Shown in pieces: positions 45,301 to 55,435 of a stretch of 64,000 nucleotides of DNA. Origin of the DNA: Paraphysomonas bandaiensis. Taxonomy: Eukaryota > Chrysophyceae. The notes beneath the pieces were generated by a model, which did not search any database, was not told where the DNA came from, and was given only the letters and a program-made list of their open reading frames with translations. A program made the translations under genes and the position numbers. Within the stretch, counting starts at the first letter, position 1. Every line of letters starts with the position of its first letter. The stretch covers positions 1 to 64,000 of the forward strand of contig CBFFRP010000271.1 of the NCBI GenBank assembly GCA_965644295.1, given 5' to 3'.

Positions 45301-48300
45301 GGAGAAGTGCAACAGGAAGAAGAATGTCGTCAACATTCGTGGCGACATATCCAACGATGACCCGGAGGCGGAGGAAGAGATACCACGAAAGTGCACGAGC
45401 AGTGTAAGTAACAATACTGTTCATAAAGATGATGACGGGGTCGTATGTCGTATATATGCGGTATTGTTCTGATTATTGTTGTGCGTTGTTACTATACACT
45501 GTACTAACTGTGTATGTATGATGGTGTAGGAGAAGTGCAACAGGAAGAAGAATGTCGTCAACATTCGTGGCGACATATCCAACGATGACCCGGAGGCGGA
45601 GGAAGAGATACCACGAAAGTGCACGAGCAGTGTAAGTAACAATACTGTTCATAAAGATGATGACGGGGTCGTATGTCGTATATATGCGGTATTGTTCTGA
45701 TTATTGTTGTGCGTTGTTACTATACACTGTACTAACTGTGTATGTATGATGATGGTGTGTAGAGGAGAAGTGCAACAGGAAGAAGAATGTCGTCAACATT
45801 CGTGGCGACATATCCAAGGATGACCCGGAGGCGGAGGAAGAGATACCACGAAAGTGCACGAGCAGTGTAAGTAACAATACTGTTCATAAAGATGATGACG
45901 GGGTCGTATGTCGTATATATGCGGTATTGTTCTGATTATTGTTGTGCGTTGTTACTATACACTGTACTAACTGTGTATGTATGATGATGGTGTGTAGAGG
46001 AGAAGTGCAACAGGAAGAAGAATGTCGTCAACATTCGTGGCGACATATCCAACGATGACCCGGAGGCGGAGGAAGAGATACCACGAAAGTGCACGAGCAG
46101 TGTAAGTAACAATACTGTTCATAAAGATGATGACGGGGTCGTATGTCGTATATATGCGGTATTGTTCTGATTATTGTTGTGCGTTGTTACTATACACTGT
46201 ACTAACTGTGTATGTATGATGGTGTAGGAGAAGTGCAACAGGAAGAAGAATGTCGTCAACATTCGTGGCGACATATCCAACGATGACCCGGAGGCGGAGG
46301 AAGAGATACCACACGAAAGTGCACGAGCAGTGTAAGTAACAATACTGTTCATAAAGATGATGACGGGGTCGTATGTCGTATATATGCGGTATTGTTCTGA
46401 TTATTGTTGTGCGTTGTTACTATACACTGTACTAACTGTGTATGTATGATGGTGTAGGAGAAGTGCAACAGGAAGAAGAATGTCGTCAACATTCGTGGCG
46501 ACATATCCAACGATGACCCGGAGGCGGAGGAAGAGATACCACGAAAGTGCACGAGCAGTGTAAGTAACAATACTGTTCATAAAGATGATGACGGGGTCGT
46601 ATGTCGTATATATGCGGTATTGTTCTGATTATTGTTGTGCGTTGTTACTATACACTGTACTAACTGTGTATGTATGATGGTGTGTAGAGGAGAAGTGCAA
46701 CAGGAAGAAGAATGTCGTCAACATTCGTGGCGACATATCCAACGATGACCCGGAGGCGGAGGAAGAGATACCACGAAAGTGCACGAGCAGTGTAAGTAAC
46801 AATACTGTTCATAAAGATGATGACGGGGTCGTATGTCGTATATATGCGGTATTGTTCTGATTATTGTTGTGCGTTGTTACTATACACTGTACTAACTGTG
46901 TATGTATGATGGTGTAGGAGAAGTGCAACAGGAAGAAGAATGTCGTCAACATTCGTGGCGACATATCCAACGATGACCCGGAGGCGGAGGAAGAGATACC
47001 ACGAAAGTGCACGAGCAGAGTAAGTAACAATACTGTTCATAAAGATGATGACGGGGTCGTATGTCGTATATATGCGGTATTGTTCTGATTATTGTTGTGC
47101 GTTGTTACTATACACTGTACTAACTGTGTATGTATGATGGTGTAGGAGAAGTGCAACAGGAAGAAGAATGTCGTCAACATTCGTGGCGACATATCCAACG
47201 ATGACCCGGAGGCGGAGGAAGAGATACCACGAAAGTGCACGAGCAGTGTAAGTAACAATACTGTTCATAAAGATGATGACGGGGTCGTATGTCGTATATA
47301 TGCGGTATTGTTCTGATTATTGTTGTGCGTTGTTACTATACACTGTACTAACTGTGTATGTATGATGATGGTGTGTAGAGGAGAAGTGCAACAGGAAGAA
47401 GAATGTCGTCAACATTCGTGGCGACATATCCAACGATGACCCGGAGGCGGAGGAAGAGATACCACGAAAGTGCACGAGCAGTGTAAGTAACAATACTGTT
47501 CATAAAGATGATGACGGGGTCGTATGTCGTATATATGCGGTATTGTTCTGATTATTGTTGTGCGTTGTTACTATACACTGTACTAACTGTGTATGTATGA
47601 TGGTGTAGGAGAAGTGCAACAGGAAGAAGAATGTCGTCAACATTCGTGGCGACATATCCAACGATGACCCGGAGGCGGAGGAAGAGATACCACGAAAGTG
47701 CACGAGCAGTGTAAGTAACAATACTGTTCATAAAGATGATGACGGGGTCGTATGTCGTATATATGCGGTATTGTTCTGATTTTATTGTTGTGCGTTGTTA
47801 CTATACACTGTACTAACTGTGTATGTATGATGATGGTGTGTAGAGGAGAAGTGCAACAGGAAGAAGAATGTCGTCAACATTCGTGGCGACATATCCAAGG
47901 ATGACCCGGAGGCGGAGGAAGAGATACCACGAAAGTGCACGAGCAGTGTAAGTAACAATACTGTTCATAAAGATGATGACGGGGTCGTATGTCGTATATA
48001 TGCGGTATTGTTCTGATTATTGTTGTGCGTTGTTACTATACACTGTACTAACTGTGTATGTATGATGATGGTGTGTAGAGGAGAAGTGCAACAGGAAGAA
48101 GAATGTCGTCAACATTCGTGGCGACATATCCAACGATGACCCGGAGGCGGAGGAAGAGATACCACGAAAGTGCACGAGCAGTGTAAGTAACAATACTGTT
48201 CATAAAGATGATGACGGGGTCGTATGTCGTATATATGCGGTATTGTTCTGATTATTGTTGTGCGTTGTTACTATACACTGTACTAACTGTGTATGTATGA

Positions 48301-50617
48301 TGGTGTAGGAGAAGTGCAACAGGAAGAAGAATGTCGTCAACATTCGTGGCGACATATCCAACGATGACCCGGAGGCGGAGGAAGAGATACCACGAAAGTG
48401 CACGAGCAGTGTAAGTAACAATACTGTTCATAAAGATGATGACGGGGTCGTATGTCGTATATATGCGGTATTGTTCTGATTATTGTTGTGCGTTGTTACT
48501 ATACACTGTACTAACTGTGTATGTATGATGGTGTAGGAGAAGTGCAACAGGAAGAAGAATGTCGTCAACATTCGTGGCGACATATCCAACGATGACCCGG
48601 AGGCGGAGGAAGAGATACCACGAAAGTGCACGAGCAGAGTAAGTAACAATACTGTTCATAAAGATGATGACGGGGTCGTATGTCGTATATATGCGGTATT
48701 GTTCTGATTATTGTTGTGCGTTGTTACTATACACTGTACTAACTGTGTATGTATGATGGTGTAGGAGAAGTGCAACAGGAAGAAGAATGTCGTCAACATT
48801 CGTGTGGCGACATATCCAACGATGACCCGGAGGCGGAGGAAGAGATACCACGAAAGTGCACGAGCAGTGTAAGTAATAATAATGTTCATAAAGATGATGA
48901 CGGGGTCGTATGTCGTATATATGCGGTATTGTTCTGATTATTGTTGTGCGTTGTTACTATACACTGTACTAACTGTGTATGTATGATGGTGTAGGAGAAG
49001 TGCAACAGGAAGAAGAATGTCGTCAACATTCGTGGCGACATATCCAACGATGACCCGGAGGCGGAGGAAGAGATACCACGAAAGTGCACGAGCAGAGTAA
49101 GTAATACTGTTCATAAAGATGATGACGGGGTCGTATGTCGTATATATGCGGTATTGTTCTGATTATTGTTGTGCGTTGTTACTATACACTGTACTAACTG
49201 TGTATGTATGATGGTGTAGGAGAAGTGCAACAGGAAGAAGAATGTCGTCAACATTCGTGGCGACATATCCAACGATGACCCGGAGGCGGAGGAAGAGATA
49301 CCACGAAAGTGCACGAGCAGAGTAAGTAATACTGTTCATAAAGATGATGACGGGGTCGTATGTCGTATATATGCGGTATTGTTCTGATTATTGTTGTGCG
49401 TTGTTACTATACACTGTACTAACTGTGTATGTATGATGGTGTAGGAGAAGTGCAACAGGAAGAAGAATGTCGTCAACATTCGTGGCGACATATCCAACGA
49501 TGACCCGGAGGCGGAGGAAGAGATACCACGAAAGTGCACGAGCAGAGTAAGTAATAATACTGTTCATAAAGATGATGACGGGGTCGTATGTCGTATATAT
49601 GCGGTATTGTTCTGATTATTGTTGTGCGTTGTTACTATACACTGTACTAACTGTGTATGTATGATGGTGTGTAGAGGAGAAGTGCAACAGGAAGAAGAAT
49701 GTCGTCAACATTCGTGGCGACATATCCAACGATGACCCGGAGGCGGAGGAAGAGATACCACGAAAGTGCACGAGCAGTGTAAGTAATAATACTGTTCATA
49801 AAGATGATGACGGGGTCGTATGTCGTATATATGCGGTATTGTTCTGATTATTGTTGTGCGTTGTTACTATACACTGTACTAACTGTGTATGTATGATGGT
49901 GTAGGAGAAGTGCAACAGGAAGAAGAATGTCGTCAACATTCGTGGCGACATATCCAACGACGACCCGGAGGCGGAGGAAGAGATACCACGAAAGTGCACG
50001 AGCAGAGTAAGTAATAATACTGTTCATAAAGATGATGACGGGGTCGTATGTCGTATATATGCGGTATTGTTCTGATTATTGTTGTGCGTTGTTACTATAC
50101 ACTGTACTAACTGTGTATGTATGACGGTGTGTAGAGGAGAAGTGCAACAGGAAGAAGAATGTCGTCAACATTCGTGGCGACATATCCAACGACGACCCGG
50201 AGGCGGAGGAAGAGATACCACGAAAGTGCACGAGCAGTGTAAGTAATACTGTTCATAAAGATGATGACGGGGTCGTATGTCGTATATATGCGGTATTGTT
50301 CTGATTATTGTTGTGCGTTGTTACTATACACTGTACTAACTGTGTATGTATGATGGTGTGTAGAGGAGAAGTGCAACAGGAAGAAGAATGTCGTCAACAT
50401 TCGTGGCGACATATCCAACGATGACCCGGAGGCGGAGGAAGAGATACCACGAAAGTGCACGAGCAGAGTAAGTAATACTGTTCATAAAGATGATGACGGG
50501 GCCGTCGAATTCCAGCAGAATGCAGATCTAATACCTCCCACTGTTTCTGAACTTCGTCAGGAAATGATGCCCGGGCTAGCAGAACTTCGTGATCTATCTT
50601 TTTATGAGAAGAAATGA
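39380..50617 (+). CDS. Candidate multi-exon gene with 42 tandem copies of one exon
   Basis: Proposed exon 1 is 39380-39529 (50 codons, from ATG to ...EAIDNE, phase 0, weak donor GTTGGT). Then come 42 exon copies of 138-141 nt, starting with GAGAAG at 40894, 41129, 41361, 41596, 41831, 42066, 42294, 42526, 42758, 42986, 43214, 43449, 43681, 43916, 44151, 44379, 44611, 44839, 45067, 45302, 45530, 45765, 46000, 46228, 46458, 46690, 46918, 47146, 47381, 47609, 47846, 48081, 48309, 48537, 48765, 48995, 49220, 49445, 49677, 49905, 50137 and 50366. Each encodes EKCNRKKNVVNIRGDISNDD, then an acidic PEAEEEIPRK part and a second Cys, ending near HKDDDGV at donor GTATGT. The last copy reads on into unique sequence (EFQQNADLIPPTVSELRQ) and stops at 50615. 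The protein would be hydrophilic and repetitive with two Cys per repeat. I recognise no family. Exon 1 membership and expression are inferred. Confidence 0.55.
40771..50503 (+). repeat. Exon-intron tandem array, unit 225-237 bp
   Basis: The array starts and ends at the same sequence, GTAAGTAATACTGTTCATAA (40771 and 50468). Unit lengths are mostly 228, 232 or 235 bp. Length classes come from an ATG triplet and a TGTG/AG indel just before the acceptor, both in the intron. The intron (87-94 nt) has GTATGT, TACTAAC and a TAG or AG acceptor. Coding variants are rare: Ser to Arg at the codon before GTAAGT (copies 10, 18, 27, 34, 36-38, 40, 42), Asn to Lys (copies 14, 22, 31), and loss of one Asn codon. 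Copies 24 and 35 each have a 2-nt insertion that breaks the frame. Confidence 0.97.
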
Positions 50618-53600
50618 TGACCCACTACCTGCGGATGATCTTCCACCTACTAGTAATAATGTGCCCCCAGCGGTTGTTGCCAAGTCGCTTCCGATCATAG
50701 GTACTAGTACTACTGTAAGTAGTAGCTTGGTAAAGATAGCTATATGCGTATGCAATGTATCCAAAATCAGGCTATTCGGTTCGAGAGTATGCAGTCTCAA
50801 GCGAGGCAGATGTAGCTATTTATATGAAAATATGATATATTACAAAACACAAGTAGCAGGGCCAACTTGTAACGCAATAAATAATGCTAATAACAACTAT
50901 ACTTGCGACTTTTTCTTTATCTTTAACCTCTCAGATACAAATTACAGTAAAATAATAACTCAATACTTAGATATATATATGAAACCTGGTGAAATTGCTT
51001 TACCAGGTTTTGGTATTTTACCTCGACTTATTCTCACTTTTTTGACCTGTAACTAATATAAAATTTATGAAATGTCTCTAAAAACATGTTCTCTTTACGC
51101 CTACTACATTATTAATTATTGCAAAGCGCAACAAAACTTCAACATAAATCAACATTTTCAAAAATTCACCAGGTTTCGACCGTTTTACCAGGTTTGGACA
51201 TCACATCCACTTTATACTGCGAGGAATATTTTAGGGACCCATCAATAGGCCTGCTCTATGCTGAGACCAATTGGTCAGGCAGATATTGCGTTAATTTATT
51301 TATACTTTTTCTCTGAGGTGTTGTATACTCTCTGAAAAACCAGTATATCGGTTGATTGAGAATGAATAATATGGTAGTCGTATTTGCCGTTATATTTGTT
51401 GAATGGCGAGCTATTATTACCCCGAACACATAATATATATGTCGTACATAAAACATTGAAATTGTTAATTTGAAATCTTACATGAAGTAGGCAATTAAAT
51501 TTTCGAGTATATATTTTTGTTAGTCTCCCACACATATTCAAGAGCAAAAGTGGTTGCACCTTGTTGCTTGCGGTGACACACAAGCAGTATTCGTAGCGTT
51601 TATTAAAATACAGTAGGATATCAGAGTTAAGCGCTAGCTTGTTAAATAGCAATGCTAAATTAGTTCTGAATCTTAAACGCCAATATATAGCTAATACTAT
51701 ATTGTTGTTCACGAAACTATTTTCTAACTCTTCTAGCTTTTGTGTTTGTCGCTGATAAAAATATGCGCAATGATACCACAACGTCGATGAAGAGCTGTAT
51801 GAATATATATATTGTCAATAGTTGCTTCGGAGAACACTTTTTATCTAAAAAAGGCATAATAGCATATATATAATAATATTATAATAATATATATATCAAA
51901 TACTATAAAATGCCATCACTTGGTGTCCACTTCTCATATTTCTCATATGGGGTATTAGAAGTGGCAAAATTATTATCTGTTGACTATATATGCGGCTCAC
52001 ATTAGTTTCCCCCAGAGAAGACCACAAAAATGTGCGAGCCCGACTTTATTGAGGAAGTAATTAACAGTATTACATGAGTACATGAACTATTGAAGTGTTA
52101 GGAATATTATTAAAATAATAAAACCGATAATATATATATTATATATTATGATATATATATATTGACTCTATAAGACGATTCGTGTCTATATATAAGATCG
52201 TATGAAAATGATTGGTAGTTGAGATAACATAAATGTGGCAGATGAGAATGAAAAAGTGAATTTGAGTGTATAATATATATATTAAGTTCATTACTTTACG
52301 TGTAATTACACCATCGAACAGGGCTGCGTATCAATTAACTATAAATCACGTAACGCCGGTTATATAGTTAATTATATTAATTTTGCAATTATTACTTGCT
52401 GTGTCTCAATTTCAATTATTTAATACTAGACTACATGAAATATTCAAGTATATTATGATAGTAGTGTAAATGGCATGTGCAAAGAGATTTAACATTGTAT
52501 GTAAACTTTTGCCATCAGATGGAGAAAACAGCTTGACCTAGATGATGTCCGGGTATAATTTGATAATTTAATTTGTCATTATTTCACCTGCGTTCAAAAT
52601 GCAGACTTCGAGAAAGCAGTAGTCAAAATTACGCGCTGAAAAATCACAGGGGCGACGCTTTTACCTTGCACACGAAGGTGAAATGGATGAAGAGAAATAT
52701 GAGGATGAGGAAGACGAGGCTATTTGTTTACATTTAAAGATATAACCGAAAGCAGAAAAAAACATTCATTTTGTACTGGCAACACGATATAATATATCGT
52801 TGCATGAAGCATATGTATAGCACAATATTTGTGAGAGGTTGTGTAGTAGAGCTAAGATTGTTATGTCTGAATTTCGCAAGCGAATGATACCTAGACACCT
52901 TGAAATAAATGCTAAAGTATCTGCATGAAAAGCGGCATCTATGGGATGAGATTATAGTTCAGAAAGTTCAGAATTGAAGGCAATTAATTCGCAATAATTG
53001 GATATTTGACTAATAACTGCTATTATTATTGTTGAACATCTGTCACCAATTAATTGGCAATTAATTGTTACGAATGCCTGCAGATAGCTCCACACATAAC
53101 CCTTCTTTCGCTTAAGAACATATATATTTCTCAACAGGCCCTCCCGGCATTGCCAAGTCTCTGTTGTAACCTGTTCCATATTATCATTCATTATCTCAAA
53201 GAACACTCGTACAATGATTCCTGGTACCAGGTTATCGCCCATATCGCCAATTATTTGTGAGATAATTCTTTGTCCTATGGATATTTTTGCAATAGAAGTG
53301 CCGTGATTTAGGAACATTTATTTCAGTGTGAAAAGATTGTATTTTTTGATCACTTAATCGAAGCAAGCTGGAGTCAGTTATAATTGCAATTATAATTTAA
53401 TTTCCCAATTTCAATAATTGGCAATTAATTGATACACAGTCCTGCCATCCAAACATGACTAACATTGAAATACATTAATTATTAGTACCAGGGATATAGG
53501 GAACAATATATATATTGATTGGTGGGCTGTGGTCAAATATTCCATCAAAATTGTTTCTGTTAAAGTAGCTCTTAATATATTGCAATATATTGCAATCAAT

Positions 53601-53893
53601 ATTATTATGATATTCATATATATACAGAAAGCTTCTTAACTGTAGGTATAAAATATAAGTCCATGTAATGTACATTGCAACAACATAAGTCCATGTAATG
53701 TATATAAGTCCATGTCTCCGTCCAGACAGTGTTTATTGCAACAATACAGAGAACGATGAAGCTGAAGTTGGCTATATGCGGAAACAATTCTTCAATCAGC
53801 TCCAAAATTGAAGAAACGGAAAGTTGAAATATCTAAGTACAGGTGCACGAGTCATGAAGAATGCACTTTCAATTCATGTGAACCCCTGTTCAG
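50618..53893. other. No recognised gene downstream of the array
   Basis: From 50604 to 50714 another frame stays open and looks coding (NDDPLPADDLPPTSNNVPP), ending at a GTAAGT. A block at 50985-51035 matches 11020-11070. Family A fragments are at 51540-51620 (plus) and about 51905-52045 (minus, with GCGGCTCACATTAGTTTCCC). At 51823-51840 TGCTTCGGAGAACACT matches the Copia interior near 56212. The rest, 52050-53890, is AT-rich with TA runs and nothing coding that I recognise. Confidence 0.5.
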
Positions 53894-53898
53894 CTCAG

Positions 53899-54163
53899 AA
53901 TAAAGAATTGATCTTTATAATAGTAAAACAATGTTGTGATTATTAGAGTGTAAGTAATGAACACGATAGAGTGAAAATTATGAATAACAATATAGAACGT
54001 ACTATCATGCACAACGGAATAGTTAGAAGTGTAACTGATAATGACGACGTTATGATGACGATCACGTATCTTCGACAGATACTCTCTCTAATTCAGTTCA
54101 TGGTATATTTCATTGAATATTATAACTCACAGATACAATCATGTATTAAGCTGAATCCTAATA
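53899..54163 (-). repeat. Copia 3' LTR
   Basis: 265 bp, identical by eye to the copy at 59372-59636. A purine run (GAGGGGG in element orientation, plus-strand 54166-54172) lies just inside and is the probable polypurine tract. Confidence 0.93.
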
Positions 54164-54364
54164 CGCCCCCTCAATGAAATAATCAGTGAACCGTAAATAA
54201 TAGAGAGAATATGAACTTGTGCACACTGAGAGTAAAAACCAGAGTAGCAGTCACTATCCAATAACAAGCGAACTGCGGAGATGCTGTATTGTGAGACTAT
54301 CCTTCTAGTCCAGCATGATGTATTGAATAAAAGTAAAAAAAAAATGGTAAAAACTCCGTGTAAC

Positions 54365-55435
54365 TCAAACTAGCCACCTAGGTCGCTTGTGGCTTGTTAA
54401 TTGTGATTTAGGTGTCTCTGATATTGTTGATCGCTTTCTGTTGTTGCTGGATGGGATGTCGAACCCAGCTCCCCCCATCAATGTAGTTCGCAATTGAAGA
54501 AAATTAGTGGCTCCTAGTGGTTTCGTGAGAAGATCGGCTAACATTGACGTGGTGGGAATATGGTCAACAGTCAATTGGTTTTCGGCAATATTTTCTCGAA
54601 TGAAATGATACCGTATCGCAATATGTTTCGTACGACGATGATGAGTAGGATTGTAGCATAATTGGACTGCCCCTTTATTATCGCACCAAATAGTTGTTGA
54701 GAATGGAAGTTTGAAACCAATTTCTGATAATAAAGAGCGTAGCCATAATGCTTCCTGAGCTGCTGACGATAAGGCCATATACTCAGCTTCAGTAGATGAC
54801 AATGCCACAGTTGTCTGTAATCGAGATTGCCATGATATAAGACAATTACCTATGAAGAATGTAAAAGCTGTAGTGGACCGTCGAGTGAGGTGACACCGTG
54901 CCCAATCGCTATCGCAGTATCCTGATAATGTTATGTGGGATCCAGAATATATCAATCCTTGCTTAGCAGTGCCTTTGAGATACCTAAGAACATGTAACGC
55001 AGCATTACAGGTAGTTAGATTAGGCATATCAGAAAATCTGGCAAGAGTATTGACTGCATAGGCGATATCCGGTCGAGTGCATACAGCTAGATACATCAGG
55101 GAACCTATGAGCTCCTTGTAGGGGAAATTCTGAACATAACTTTGATTTGACTCTGAAAGATGATTGTATTCATGTAAATCATAGTTGAAAGACAGTAACA
55201 TAGGTGTTGACATGGGTTTACTGTCGGACATGTTGAATTTGTCCAGTAGTTTTCTGACATATTGCTCCTGACTGAGAGTTGTGATATTTTTGTCAAAATC
55301 TTGATGAATGGAGATGCCCAAGTAATAATCTAGGAGTCCGAGATCCGTAATTTCGAACTTTTTGGATAAATGGTCTTTGAATTGTTGGATATCAGTGTCG
55401 GATGTGGATGCTATAATAATATCGTCCACATACAT
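54365..55435 (-). CDS. Copia pol, 3' part: RT catalytic box and RNase H
   Basis: 356 codons beginning at MYVDDIIIAS, the RT catalytic YVDD. RT continues with DLGLLDYYLGI and ends with GSLMYLAVCTRPDIAYAVN. RNase H carries GYCDSDWA, STEAEYMALSSAAQEALWL and WCDNKGAVQL. It ends with TKHIAIRYHFIRENI and MLADLLTKPLG. It is out of frame with the upstream part by one position. The overlap of the two frames is at 55411-55435, immediately before the catalytic box. Confidence 0.9.
   Translation of the reverse strand: MYVDDIIIASTSDTDIQQFKDHLSKKFEITDLGLLDYYLGISIHQDFDKNITTLSQEQYVRKLLDKFNMSDSKPMSTPMLLSFNYDLHEYNHLSESNQSYVQNFPYKELIGSLMYLAVCTRPDIAYAVNTLARFSDMPNLTTCNAALHVLRYLKGTAKQGLIYSGSHITLSGYCDSDWARCHLTRRSTTAFTFFIGNCLISWQSRLQTTVALSSTEAEYMALSSAAQEALWLRSLLSEIGFKLPFSTTIWCDNKGAVQLCYNPTHHRRTKHIAIRYHFIRENIAENQLTVDHIPTTSMLADLLTKPLGATNFLQLRTTLMGGAGFDIPSSNNRKRSTISETPKSQLTSHKRPRWLV

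Noticed and set aside
42185-49999. Many minus-strand frames of 67-77 codons in the array
   Set aside because: They are the reverse reading of the exon plus intron unit. The plus strand has splice sites, branch sites and frame-preserving indels, while the minus strand has none of these.
40771-50503. CRISPR-like or satellite DNA
   Set aside because: There are no unique spacers; the whole 230-bp unit is repeated. Plain satellite is possible, but the splice signals and the coding exit at the last copy argue for an exon array.
53971-54177. 68-codon frame, repeated at 59444-59650
   Set aside because: Lies in the two identical Copia LTRs and runs opposite to the element.
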